Shown here: positions 35,201-43,913 of the stretch, piece by piece
Layout of the letters: each line of letters starts with the position of its first letter
Position numbering within the stretch: the stretch's first letter is position 1
Source: CTSOIL-112 sp049291875
GTDB lineage: Bacteria > Pseudomonadota > Gammaproteobacteria > Burkholderiales > Burkholderiaceae
DNA length: 58,753 nt
Assembly: GCA_049291875.1 (NCBI GenBank)
Contig: JBATQE010000059.1
Location: 1-58,753 of the forward strand
Direction: 5' to 3'
Notes under the pieces: model-generated
The model's database searches: none
Told to the model about the DNA's origin: nothing
Seen by the model: the letters and a program-made list of their open reading frames with translations, nothing else
Made by a program: the position numbers and the translations under genes

Positions 35201-36913
35201 ATGTCACAGCCAAGCACACACCACTTATTCAAAACAGTACCGTTTGCACAGTCACGCCGCGCATTGCGCAAAGCGTGGGTAGCGATTGCACTGGGTGCGG
35301 TGTGTGGCTTGGCAAGTGTGACGGTTAACGCCAAACCGATGAGTGAATCGGCGATTCAATCGCGCACGGTTCGCTCCGATGAGGCGGGCGTGGTGTTGCA
35401 AACGCGTCGTGGTGACTCGTTGCGCACGATTGCGCAGTATTATTCGGTTAAAAATAATATTCCGTTTAAACAAGCCTTGGAAGTTTTAACACAGACCAAC
35501 CAAGCACAATTTCCCGGCGGTGACCCCGATCGAATGCAGGTGGGCGCGCAAATTGTCCTGCCCAAACAAGGCACTGCTGCCAGTGAAAGCAGCAAGCCTG
35601 AGCCGACAGTAGCTGCGAGTTCAGCGAATGAAACAACGGCAGCGTCTTCGGCCGGTGTTGCGGCCGACGCCACTCAAGCCGCGATTGTTCATGCTGTGCC
35701 TGTGGCTCCAACACCAAGTGCATCGCCGCCTCAAACGGAGCCGACCGTATCCACGCAAGTGGCGACGACTGCTGCTCAGGGCGGCATGGCCCAGCTCAAA
35801 GCATGGTTCTTGCGTGTGCCCAAATCATTGTGGTTGGTGATCATTCCAGCATTGTTATTGAGTGCGTTTGTCTGGTTGATGATGCGCGGTTCGCGTCAGG
35901 GTAAAGATGATGCTGCAACGGATGATCTGACAGTAAACGATGTTACAGAGAAAGTCGCTCCATCCACGGTAGCACCGGTTCAAGCGGAGCAAGTGGCTCA
36001 GACGGAGAATCAAACACCCGCGCAAATCGTACCAGAAGCGCCAGAAGCGGCGCTTTCAGAACGCGCGGATTCTGATAAGCCGATTTCCAATCAAACAGTG
36101 GATTCGTGGCTCGATGGTTCAGAAACACCGACTCAGGTCGTTGCTAAATCAGTTCAATCCGCCGATGCTGAGCGTCCTACTGTTACTGCAGTACCCGCTG
36201 CCGTTCAACCACCGGTGATCGTTGAATCGCTTCCTGCGCAAGCTGACAGCGTAGCCATTACTGAAACAGTGACTCAAACAAATCACGTGGCAGCACAAGA
36301 AAAGACATTCAGCGCAGAGGTGACAGACGAGGTGCTGGATGTGAAGCCGGATGCCGCGCAGGAGATCGAACTTCGCTTCAAACAAGCTTTGCACGGTTTG
36401 ACGCCGGAGAAACTGGATTTGCGCAGTACCAGCGCCAGCAAAGTGCAGTTGGATACACCTGCCGCAGCCGTTGCACCGATCAAACCGGTGATTCCGATGG
36501 TTGCACCGACAATGCCTGCCAAGCCGGTGACTGTAGCAGCTACGATGCCGAATACAGCGCAAACTACCGCGACAGCCGCACCAAACGATTCCGGCGCTTC
36601 AGGTTTGAATGTCAATCACTTGCTACGCCAGTATGCTAACCATACGGCGGAAAAATCGGGGCAGGCCGTGAATTACTACGCATTGGCCGAGCGCACCCGT
36701 TTGCAAAAATGGATGAGCGCCCAGTCGATGGATGATTTGCTCGATCACGCGCAAAAAGCCTACGCACAGGCCTATCCGAATGTGGCGCATCATATTTTGA
36801 ACGAAGTGATTTTACGTGGCAATGCGGCGCAAAGCACGCAGGCTTTGGATCTGCGCAATCAATGGCACATCCAATATTTGCGTCAGCAGGCGCAAGAGAG
36901 CCGAGGTCATTGA
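35201..36913 (+). CDS. fimV: FimV-like LysM inner-membrane protein
   Basis: A 570-residue homologue of Pseudomonas FimV/Neisseria TspA. The N-terminal export sequence ends near VTVNAKP; a periplasmic LysM-like domain follows (RRGDSLRTIAQYYSV to QVGAQIVLPKQG), then a Ser/Ala/Pro linker, one membrane helix near 210-228 (LWLVIIPALLLSAFVWLMM), a long acidic low-complexity cytoplasmic stretch, and a short helical C-terminal region (QYANHTAEKSGQAVNYYALA onward). It is shorter than FimV of Pseudomonas (about 920). Function there is polar localisation, type IV pilus assembly and twitching. The position between asd and truA is the conserved fimV locus. AGGA precedes ATG 35201 by 6 nt. Its stop overlaps the truA start. 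Confidence 0.85.
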   Translation: MSQPSTHHLFKTVPFAQSRRALRKAWVAIALGAVCGLASVTVNAKPMSESAIQSRTVRSDEAGVVLQTRRGDSLRTIAQYYSVKNNIPFKQALEVLTQTNQAQFPGGDPDRMQVGAQIVLPKQGTAASESSKPEPTVAASSANETTAASSAGVAADATQAAIVHAVPVAPTPSASPPQTEPTVSTQVATTAAQGGMAQLKAWFLRVPKSLWLVIIPALLLSAFVWLMMRGSRQGKDDAATDDLTVNDVTEKVAPSTVAPVQAEQVAQTENQTPAQIVPEAPEAALSERADSDKPISNQTVDSWLDGSETPTQVVAKSVQSADAERPTVTAVPAAVQPPVIVESLPAQADSVAITETVTQTNHVAAQEKTFSAEVTDEVLDVKPDAAQEIELRFKQALHGLTPEKLDLRSTSASKVQLDTPAAAVAPIKPVIPMVAPTMPAKPVTVAATMPNTAQTTATAAPNDSGASGLNVNHLLRQYANHTAEKSGQAVNYYALAERTRLQKWMSAQSMDDLLDHAQKAYAQAYPNVAHHILNEVILRGNAAQSTQALDLRNQWHIQYLRQQAQESRGH

Positions 36914-37707
36914 TGCCGCGCATTGCTTTGGGTGTGCAATACGACGGGCGCGCGTTTCAAGGATGGCAATCACAAAGCCACGGTCTAACGGTTCAAGATC
37001 ATTTACAAACCGCATTACACCAATTCGCCAACCAAACCATAGCCGTACAATGCGCCGGTCGCACCGATACTGGTGTCCACGCGTTGGGACAGGTGGTGCA
37101 TTTTGACGTACCGTTTGAGCGTGATACACACGCATGGGTGCGCGGGGTCAACGCATTTTTGCCTGACACCATTGCCGTGCGCTGGGCGCGGGTGGTTGTG
37201 CCAGAGTTTCATGCGCGCTTTGATGCGTATCAGCGCACCTATCATTACCTGATTTACAATCATGCGGTGCGCTCGCCGATTTGGGCAGGGCGCGCGGGTT
37301 GGTATCATCATGCATTGGACGCGGAGAAAATGCACGCAGCGGCGCAGGTGTTGGTTGGTGAGCATGATTTCTCCGCGTTTCGCGCGGCAGAATGTCAGGC
37401 CAAATCGCCGGTGAAAACCTTGCATCAGATCAGCGTTCAGCGCTGCGGTGATGCAGTGTTGCTGCGCATCACGGCCAATGCTTTTTTGCACCACATGGTG
37501 CGCAATTTGGTCGGTAGTTTGGTGTATATTGGGGTGGGCAAACAGCCGACGGATTGGCTGGCATTTTTATTGCAACAAAAAGACCGCAAACTGTCCGCGC
37601 CGACATTTTCGCCTGCGGGGCTGTATCTGTCGGCGATTCACTATCCCGAACACTATCAATTACCTACGCCGTGTGATGACTTTGCACAGGCTTTAGGCTT
37701 AAATTAA
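36913..37707 (+). CDS. truA: tRNA pseudouridine(38-40) synthase TruA
   Basis: A 264-residue enzyme isomerising uridines 38-40 in tRNA anticodon arms. The catalytic Asp lies in CAGRTDTGVHALGQVVHF, and the N-terminal IALGVQYDGRAFQGWQ and FHARFDAYQRTYHYLI segments are diagnostic. The ATG at 36913 uses the last base of the fimV stop (TGATG), suggesting coupling; longer in-frame starts inside fimV are not credible. Confidence 0.97.
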   Translation: MPRIALGVQYDGRAFQGWQSQSHGLTVQDHLQTALHQFANQTIAVQCAGRTDTGVHALGQVVHFDVPFERDTHAWVRGVNAFLPDTIAVRWARVVVPEFHARFDAYQRTYHYLIYNHAVRSPIWAGRAGWYHHALDAEKMHAAAQVLVGEHDFSAFRAAECQAKSPVKTLHQISVQRCGDAVLLRITANAFLHHMVRNLVGSLVYIGVGKQPTDWLAFLLQQKDRKLSAPTFSPAGLYLSAIHYPEHYQLPTPCDDFAQALGLN

Positions 37708-37720
37708 TTTTCAAAAAATC

Positions 37721-38353
37721 ATGCGAACCCGAGTGAAATTCTGCGGTTTTACCCGCGAACAGGATGTGCAGCAGGCTGTGGCGCTGGGCGCGGATGCGCT
37801 CGGTTTCGTGCTGTATGAGAAAAGCCCGCGCTACGTCACACCCGAACGCGTGGCGCAGTTGTGCGCGTCGGTACCAGCGTTTGTCTCGACGGTCGCGCTG
37901 TTCGTCAATGCTGATGAGGCGCTGATTCAAGCTGTATTGCACCAAGCACCCATACAGTTTGTGCAGTTGCATGGTGATGAATCGTTTGCTTTTGCCGTAC
38001 ACTTACAACAGACGCTCCATATACCGGTGATCAAAGCCGTGCGTGTCAATGCCCAAACCGATTGGGCGGAAATTGCGCGCCACATAGATCAATTGGCCGG
38101 AGTATTGTTGGATTCGGACAGCGCGGGTTATGGCGGGTCAGGACATGGTTTTGATTGGCACAGCATTCCGGAAGAACTGCGCGGGCGTATCATTTTGAGC
38201 GGTGGTTTGAGCGTGGACAGCGTGGGCGAAGCGATGGCACAGATTGCACCGTATGCGGTGGATGTCTCATCCGGCATTGAACTGTCTAAGGGCGTGAAAT
38301 CCGCAGATAAAATGCGTGCTTTTATGGAACGTGTTATGGAGAGCCATAAATGA
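37721..38353 (+). CDS. trpF: Phosphoribosylanthranilate isomerase
   Basis: A 210-residue TIM-barrel enzyme of tryptophan synthesis. Opening RTRVKFCGFTREQDVQQAV, the LGFVLYEKSPRYV strand, QLHGDE, LLDSDSAGYGGSGHGFDW and ILSGGLSVDSV to DVSSGIE give all barrel landmarks, including the catalytic Cys and Asp. It follows truA by 13 nt. It should be next to trpB, but an AT-rich gene overlapping it by 4 nt intervenes. Confidence 0.95.
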   Translation: MRTRVKFCGFTREQDVQQAVALGADALGFVLYEKSPRYVTPERVAQLCASVPAFVSTVALFVNADEALIQAVLHQAPIQFVQLHGDESFAFAVHLQQTLHIPVIKAVRVNAQTDWAEIARHIDQLAGVLLDSDSAGYGGSGHGFDWHSIPEELRGRIILSGGLSVDSVGEAMAQIAPYAVDVSSGIELSKGVKSADKMRAFMERVMESHK

Positions 38354-38763
38354 TCGCTCGACTCAACGGATGCTTAACTGAATATATTGAGTTTAAAGAT
38401 TTTTTTCATGTTTCTGGGGATCGTTTCTCTTGTAACTTGCGAATAAATAGTCCACCATTTCAAGCGATAAAAACTTTCGATTTTGAAATAAGTTTTGCCC
38501 AAGTTTTAATCGCGAAATTAAAAGAATTTTATCGAACACCCCATAGGTTTGAGCCATTTAAGCTTGCAGTCTCTCTTTGGGAGCAGGAGTATATTTCTTT
38601 CTCTGGTGACGAATTGGGACATATTAGTGTTGAGGGTATACTGGTAAAACATGGTAACTCAATACAAATGCTTGATTTCAGCTTTGCAACAGACCAAACA
38701 ATGATTAAAAATTTTATTATTGATTTTGAGAAACTTTTAAATGATGCAAATCATAAGGAATAA
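38350..38763 (+). CDS. Orphan protein inserted between trpF and trpB
   Basis: I do not recognise this 137-residue protein with certainty. It has no signal peptide or membrane segment. A mixed alpha/beta pattern runs from FSCNLRINSPPF to the end LDFSFATDQTMIKNFIIDF, which weakly recalls WapI-type immunity proteins that guard against polymorphic toxins; this is only a resemblance. The DNA is clearly more AT-rich than trpF and trpB on either side. It overlaps trpF by 4 nt (ATGA) and ends 1 nt before the trpB ATG, and its tail carries the AAGGA used by trpB, so it has been fitted neatly into the operon. Confidence 0.7.
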   Translation: MIARLNGCLTEYIEFKDFFHVSGDRFSCNLRINSPPFQAIKTFDFEISFAQVLIAKLKEFYRTPHRFEPFKLAVSLWEQEYISFSGDELGHISVEGILVKHGNSIQMLDFSFATDQTMIKNFIIDFEKLLNDANHKE

Positions 38764-38764
38764 G

Positions 38765-39964
38765 ATGTATAACTATCCTGACGACAAAGGACATTTTGGT
38801 ATTTATGGTGGACGTTTTGCTTCGGAAACGCTGATTCCGGCGCTGGATGAGCTGAATGAGGCGTATCGCACCATCGTGCCATCGGCTGAGTTTCAACAAG
38901 AGTTCGCATATGAGCTCAAGCATTTCGTCGGTCGTCCGTCACCCATTTATCATGCCAAGCGCTTGTCAGAGGAAAATGGCGGCGCGCAGATTTACCTCAA
39001 GCGTGAGGACTTGAACCATACCGGCGCACACAAAATTAACAACGTGATTGGTCAGGCGCTGCTTGCTCGCCACATGGGCAAACCGCGAGTGATCGCCGAG
39101 ACCGGCGCGGGACAGCACGGCGTGGCCACCGCGACCATTTGCGCGCGTTTTGGTCTGCAATGCGACGTGTATCAAGGCGCAGAGGACGTGGCGCGTCAGG
39201 CGGCGAACGTTTATCGCATGAAACTACTGGGCGCGAACGTGATTGCGGTCGAATCCGGCTCACGCACGCTCAAAGACGCGCTGAACGAAGCCATGCGCGA
39301 CTGGGCGACCAACGTCGAAAATACGTTTTACATCATCGGTACGGTCGCGGGACCGCATCCGTATCCGGCGATGGTGCGCGATTTTCAGCGTGTGATTGGT
39401 GATGAGTGTCTGACACAAATGCCCGAAATGCTGGGCGGCGATCGCCAGCCGGACGCGGTTGTGGCGTGCGTCGGTGGTGGCTCGAATGCGATGGGCATTT
39501 TTTATCCCTACATTCCATTTGACTCCGTCAAGTTGTACGGCGTGGAAGCCGCAGGCGACGGCATTGACAGCGAACGCCATGCGGCGTCGTTGCAAAAAGG
39601 CTCGCCCGGCGTGCTGCACGGTAACCGCACTTATGTACTGCAAGACAAAAACGGTCAAGTCATCGAAACACACTCGATTTCAGCTGGTTTGGATTATCCG
39701 GGCGTGGGGCCGGAACATGCGTGGCTCAAGGATTCAGGGCGTGCCGAGTACGTGCCAATCAGTGATGCGGAAGCATTGGCCGCATTTCACACGCTGTGCC
39801 GCGTCGAGGGCATCATTCCTGCGCTCGAATCCTCGCACGCCGTGGCGTATGGCATGAAACTGGCAAAAACCATGTCGCCCGATCAAGTGGTGTTGGTCAA
39901 TTTATCGGGGCGTGGCGACAAAGACATGCACACGGTCGCCGAGAAAAGCGGTTTAACACTCTGA
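38765..39964 (+). CDS. trpB: Tryptophan synthase beta chain
   Basis: A 399-residue PLP enzyme condensing indole with serine. The Lys that binds PLP is in LNHTGAHKINNVIGQA, the phosphate loop in VGGGSNAMG, and the substrate loop ETGAGQHG is intact. MYNYPDDKGHFGIYGGRF is the normal N-terminus; AAGGA lies 6 nt upstream. It is followed by an unrelated lipoprotein gene, so trpA is not adjacent here and must be elsewhere or lost. Confidence 0.97.
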   Translation: MYNYPDDKGHFGIYGGRFASETLIPALDELNEAYRTIVPSAEFQQEFAYELKHFVGRPSPIYHAKRLSEENGGAQIYLKREDLNHTGAHKINNVIGQALLARHMGKPRVIAETGAGQHGVATATICARFGLQCDVYQGAEDVARQAANVYRMKLLGANVIAVESGSRTLKDALNEAMRDWATNVENTFYIIGTVAGPHPYPAMVRDFQRVIGDECLTQMPEMLGGDRQPDAVVACVGGGSNAMGIFYPYIPFDSVKLYGVEAAGDGIDSERHAASLQKGSPGVLHGNRTYVLQDKNGQVIETHSISAGLDYPGVGPEHAWLKDSGRAEYVPISDAEALAAFHTLCRVEGIIPALESSHAVAYGMKLAKTMSPDQVVLVNLSGRGDKDMHTVAEKSGLTL

Positions 39965-40054
39965 TTTTTGAGCGACAGTTCATCCCTTTGATTTTTGTGG
40001 TTAATTTTGTGGTTTAATGGCAGCACATATTTATAAACAATATAGGAGATGACG

Positions 40055-40759
40055 ATGAACCGACTCAAATTGGGCTGGATGGCATGGGTGGCAGCGTTGT
40101 TGATGACGAGCCTGTCGGGGTGTGCGACCTATATGGCCAGTCAATCGACGGAGACCACCACCAAAATCACCAAAACCTTGGCTTATGAAGATGCGATTTT
40201 GGGCATGGGGCAGCCGACGGGTGAGAATATCAGCGCGGAAGCACGCAACTTTCTCGCGCTGATTGGCGAAAAACAAACCTATTTGCTCACCGAGGGTGCG
40301 GATGAAATCAAAGCCATCGTGAAAAATTTAGATGGTCGTTTGATCGGCGTGAATCAAGATCAGCCGAAGATCAATATGCTGGTACAGCAGGACAGCAGTG
40401 AGATTCAGAGTGTGCGCGGCGATGTGACCATCACCTACAACAAGGCGGCTGATCGCTTGACTGAGCAAGAGCGCAAAACCCTGACAGAGCTGAAATTCAC
40501 ATTGGCAGAGGATAAGCAGTCTTATTGGCGCTCCTTGCACATTCAAGGCGTGGTTTATCCGCCTGTGAAAAACTTAGCGGCGATTGCTTCGCAATTTAAG
40601 CAAACCCGACCGGTGCAATTTTATAAAACCGAATATAAACAAAACCACAATCCGCTGCGCGCGATATTGCTGCCGCTGGGGGTGGCGTTTGATGTAATTA
40701 CCGCACCGATTCAAATACCGTTTTGGTACTTCAGTTTGAAGGATATGAAGTTCATGTAA
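40055..40759 (+). CDS. Hypothetical lipoprotein
   Basis: A 234-residue lipoprotein (lipobox SLSGC, Cys23) that I cannot place in a family. After an N-terminal region rich in Thr/Lys (STETTTKITKTLAYEDAILG) it has a mixed alpha/beta central part, and near the C-terminus a hydrophobic stretch (AILLPLGVAFDVITAPIQIP) often seen as VDVVTAPIQ in small YceK-like envelope lipoproteins. AGGAG lies 6 nt before ATG 40055; the ATG at 40049 abuts the ribosome-binding site. It is probably monocistronic, with a terminator behind it. Confidence 0.75.
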   Translation: MNRLKLGWMAWVAALLMTSLSGCATYMASQSTETTTKITKTLAYEDAILGMGQPTGENISAEARNFLALIGEKQTYLLTEGADEIKAIVKNLDGRLIGVNQDQPKINMLVQQDSSEIQSVRGDVTITYNKAADRLTEQERKTLTELKFTLAEDKQSYWRSLHIQGVVYPPVKNLAAIASQFKQTRPVQFYKTEYKQNHNPLRAILLPLGVAFDVITAPIQIPFWYFSLKDMKFM

Positions 40760-40781
40760 GGCATGATGTACCTGTAAAAAG

Positions 40782-40807
40782 GCGAGCTGTATAGCTCGCT
40801 CTTTTTA
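40782..40807 (+). terminator. Terminator of the lipoprotein gene
   Basis: A 7-bp stem GCGAGCT / AGCTCGC with loop GTAT is followed by TCTTTTTAT. It separates the lipoprotein gene from the convergent IclR regulator gene. Confidence 0.8.
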
Positions 40808-40820
40808 TAGGCAAAGCGGT

Positions 40821-41615
40821 TTATTCACTCGGAGCATCCCCCATGGCGGTCGAAATTTCTCGCGCGGCTTCGCGCAGCAAATCCAGCCATGTTTCTTGCA
40901 TTAAATGAGCGGGGGAGGAAATGGACAGTCCGGCGATGACTTGGTGTGCGTCGTCGTAGATCGCCGCGGCCATGCACGATACGCCGATTTCCAGCTCCTC
41001 ATGATCGCGTGCGGTTTGGGTTTTGCGCACGTTTTCCAACTCTTTGTTGAGCTTTTCCAATGAGTTGATGCTGTTCGGCGTGTTGCCTTTGAGTTGGGTG
41101 CGTTTGGCATAGTCCAGCAGCGCGGCTTTGTCGTAGGTGGAGAGAAACAGTTTGCCGGTTGATGTTAAATGCAGAGGCGCGTGACCGCCAATGGCGCGCA
41201 CGACTTGCATGCCGGAGCGCTCGGAGAAGGCACGCTCGATGTAGACGATTTCGTCGTTTTGGCGAATCGAGAGGTTGATGGTTTGCCCGATTTTTTGTTG
41301 CAGTCGGCGCATGATCGGCAGGGCAATGGAGCGCACGTTCAGCCGTGCTTTGACCAGATTGCCCAGTTCGAGCAGGCGCATACCGAGTTGGTAGTGCCCC
41401 GAGCTGGGGCGATGCACGATGCGTGCCAGTACCAGATCGTTCAAAATCCGATGTGTGGTGGAGATATTCAGTTTCGATTGCTCGGCGAGGAATTTGAGTG
41501 AGAGCGGTTGGTTGTACCTCGCCAGAATATTGAGCAAATCGTTGGTGCGCTCCAGTACCTGTATGGTTGGGCGCACGATTTCGGCTTGGGGTGTATCAGT
41601 ATTGGGCGTTTTCAT
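40821..41615 (-). CDS. IclR family transcriptional regulator
   Basis: A 264-residue regulator: an N-terminal winged helix (IQVLERTNDLLNILARYNQP to TTHRILNDLV, about residues 17-75) and a C-terminal IclR effector domain (GMRLLELGNLVKARLNV onward, with VVRAIGGHAPLHLTSTGKL and the C-terminal VIAGLSISSP). IclR proteins usually control catabolic genes in response to small acids. No target operon is adjacent: the gene lies downstream of rsgA and overlaps it by 20 nt on the same strand, an unusual partner for such a regulator. Confidence 0.92.
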   Translation of the reverse strand: MKTPNTDTPQAEIVRPTIQVLERTNDLLNILARYNQPLSLKFLAEQSKLNISTTHRILNDLVLARIVHRPSSGHYQLGMRLLELGNLVKARLNVRSIALPIMRRLQQKIGQTINLSIRQNDEIVYIERAFSERSGMQVVRAIGGHAPLHLTSTGKLFLSTYDKAALLDYAKRTQLKGNTPNSINSLEKLNKELENVRKTQTARDHEELEIGVSCMAAAIYDDAHQVIAGLSISSPAHLMQETWLDLLREAAREISTAMGDAPSE

Positions 41616-42543
41616 AGTAGTCTAACTGCTGAATCAGGCGTAAATAAAATTCGTAGCGAATCGGTGAAATCTCACCGTGCTCAAGGGCATGGATGATCGC
41701 GCAGGCCGGTTCGTGCACATGGGTGCAGTTGTGGAATTTGCACTGGCCGATCAGTGGTGCAAATTCGGGCATGGCGTGTTGAATCTGCGAGAGCGAAAAT
41801 TGCGCCATGCCAAATTGTTCAAAGCCGGGCGAGTCGATGATCTGCGTGGCGTGACTATTCAATTCGCAGTCAAATAACCGCGAAAAGGTGGTGGTGTGTT
41901 TGCCGGTGTTGAGTACGTTGGAAATCTCGCGTGTACGTAGATTGGCCGAGGGGATTAGGACATTGATGAGCGAGGATTTGCCCATGCCGCTTTGCCCCAT
42001 GAACAGCGTGGTTTGATCTGCGAGCGCAGGGATAAGTTCGTTCTGTAGGCTGTTTTCTTGGTTGGCCGAAACTTCAATCACGCGGTAGCCGAGCGATTGG
42101 TATAACGCCAGCCGTTCACGCGCGAAGGGCAGCAATTCGGCCACGTCGACTTTGTTCAACACGATCAATGCTTCAATGTCAGCCACATGCGCGCAAATCA
42201 GCGCGCGTCCGAGCAGCTCCTCGGAGAATCCCGGCTCGGTGGCGCAGATGATGGCGACTTGGTCGATGTTCGCCGCGAGGTTTTTCTGTTTGTTAAACTC
42301 CGAGCGGTAGAACAAATTGCGTCGCTCGTGGACTTTCTCGATCGCGCCTTGCGCCGGTGTGCTGCTGGTGTTGGTCAGCGTGACCTGAACCACATCGCCG
42401 ACCGCGTAGCCTTGCTTTTTGCCGCGTGCGACCAGTTGCACCCACTGCGGCTGCTCATCGTCGGTGCGCGAGTCGTTCAGCAGGCCGAGATATTGATGAC
42501 CGTAATTGGCGACGATGCGAACGAGGGTGGTGGTTTTACTCAT
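41596..42543 (-). CDS. rsgA: Ribosome-maturation GTPase RsgA
   Basis: A 315-residue circularly permuted GTPase that checks the decoding centre of the 30S subunit late in assembly. An N-terminal OB fold is followed by G4 (LNKVD), G1 (GQSGMGKSSLINVL), G3 (DSPGF) and the C-terminal zinc site CKFHNCTHVHEPAC. The frame extends to 42591, but MSKTTTLVRIVANYG at 42543 is the family start. It overlaps the upstream membrane protease gene by 8 nt and the IclR gene by 20 nt, so the three form one minus-strand unit. rsgA next to orn is a widespread arrangement. Confidence 0.95.
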   Translation of the reverse strand: MSKTTTLVRIVANYGHQYLGLLNDSRTDDEQPQWVQLVARGKKQGYAVGDVVQVTLTNTSSTPAQGAIEKVHERRNLFYRSEFNKQKNLAANIDQVAIICATEPGFSEELLGRALICAHVADIEALIVLNKVDVAELLPFARERLALYQSLGYRVIEVSANQENSLQNELIPALADQTTLFMGQSGMGKSSLINVLIPSANLRTREISNVLNTGKHTTTFSRLFDCELNSHATQIIDSPGFEQFGMAQFSLSQIQHAMPEFAPLIGQCKFHNCTHVHEPACAIIHALEHGEISPIRYEFYLRLIQQLDYYENAQY

Positions 42544-43864
42544 GATGCACACCCGATTGTTTGCTGATTTCGGATTGTAAATGCGCCACACGAATCACCG
42601 CCGGCGGGTGGCTGTCATAAAAGCGCGAATACCACGGATCGGTGCCGACAAAGCTTGCATTGTCGTGGTACATCGCCACCAGCGCGTCGATCAAATCTTG
42701 GCCGTTGCTGTTTTTGACCGCAAATGCGTCGGCTTCAAACTCATCCTTGCGCGATTGCAGCGAAAAAATCGGCGTAAAAATGAACAGAAACACCGGCAGC
42801 ACCAGACTGAACAGCAGCAGGCCAACGGCGAATAAATGCGTCGGTTGCTGTGCCAATGAGTCGAGCAGGGCAAAATCATCCGAGACACCCAAGCCTGCGT
42901 AAAACCACATTTTATTAACCAAAAATCCGAGCAGGGCAAAGCCGCCCAAACTCAGTGGCAGCATCCACGCCATGCGTTTGAGAATATGTTTGTGGTGAAA
43001 ATGTCCCAGCTCATGCGCCAGCACCGCCTCGATTTGCGGCTCGGTCAACTGCGCCAGCAGCGTGTCAAAAAACACAATGCGTTTGTTGCGACCAAAGCCG
43101 GTGAAATACGCATTGCCATGACCCGAGCGGCGTGAGCCGTCCATCACAAACATCCCATTTGAGGAAAAGCCGCAACGCTGAAGCAATGCCTCCAAGCGGG
43201 TTTTCAATTCGCCATCGGGCAGCGGCGTGAATTTATTAAACAGCGGGGCGATCAGCGTCGGATACAGCCACAGCATCAGCACGTTAAAGCCCAAGAACAG
43301 CGCCCATGCCCAAAACCACCACGTGTCAGGAAAGAGACGCATGAACGCCAATACCGCATACAACAAAGGAATGCCCAAAATCGCCGAGAGCACGGTATTT
43401 TTAAGCAAATCCATCAACCACATACCGCGCGTCATTCGGTTAAAACCAAAAGACTGCTCGACGTAAAATTGATCGACATACGCCAGCGGCAGCTCAAACA
43501 GCGAACCAATCAGACTGAACAACACCAGCAATACCACGCCAAAATGCAAAGGATGCGAGGTCAAATGCTGAACCACGGCGGACAAACTCGCGATCCCACC
43601 GCCCAGAGTCCAGATCAGCAACACCGAAGTGCTGATAAACAAGCCCAATCGCGCCAAACGCAGTTTCACAAACGCGTAGCGAGCGGATTTTTGATGCGCC
43701 TCCAAATCAATGCGGCGGTCAAACGGGGGCGGTACTTGATGTTGATGCGCCATGATGAAACGAATTTGCCGCATATTCAGCCACAATTTCAGCGTAAAAT
43801 ACAGCACCAGCGCGGCGACGAACGCCAGCATCAACAACAACTCAGCTTGTTTGAATACAGCCAT
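42536..43864 (-). CDS. M48 (STE24-like) membrane metalloprotease
   Basis: A 442-residue inner-membrane zinc protease related to CaaX prenyl protease Ste24. Several membrane helices flank an M48 domain whose active site is VLAHELGHFHHKH, with the third zinc ligand in EFEADAFAV. An N-terminal peptidase_M48_N region (helices in the first 250 residues, including SFGFNRMTRGMWLMDLLK) is typical of the bacterial members found beside orn and rsgA in beta- and gammaproteobacteria. Bacteria lack CaaX prenylation, so the substrate is unknown; quality control of membrane proteins is a guess. The long N-terminal extension of the open frame (to 44134) overlaps orn and is not real; 43864 (or the adjacent ATG 43867) is used. 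Confidence 0.9.
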   Translation of the reverse strand: MAVFKQAELLLMLAFVAALVLYFTLKLWLNMRQIRFIMAHQHQVPPPFDRRIDLEAHQKSARYAFVKLRLARLGLFISTSVLLIWTLGGGIASLSAVVQHLTSHPLHFGVVLLVLFSLIGSLFELPLAYVDQFYVEQSFGFNRMTRGMWLMDLLKNTVLSAILGIPLLYAVLAFMRLFPDTWWFWAWALFLGFNVLMLWLYPTLIAPLFNKFTPLPDGELKTRLEALLQRCGFSSNGMFVMDGSRRSGHGNAYFTGFGRNKRIVFFDTLLAQLTEPQIEAVLAHELGHFHHKHILKRMAWMLPLSLGGFALLGFLVNKMWFYAGLGVSDDFALLDSLAQQPTHLFAVGLLLFSLVLPVFLFIFTPIFSLQSRKDEFEADAFAVKNSNGQDLIDALVAMYHDNASFVGTDPWYSRFYDSHPPAVIRVAHLQSEISKQSGVHHE

Positions 43865-43913
43865 CATAAAAAATAAACCCTCAATTTTTCGGATTATGAA
43901 AGACCAGCGAATT

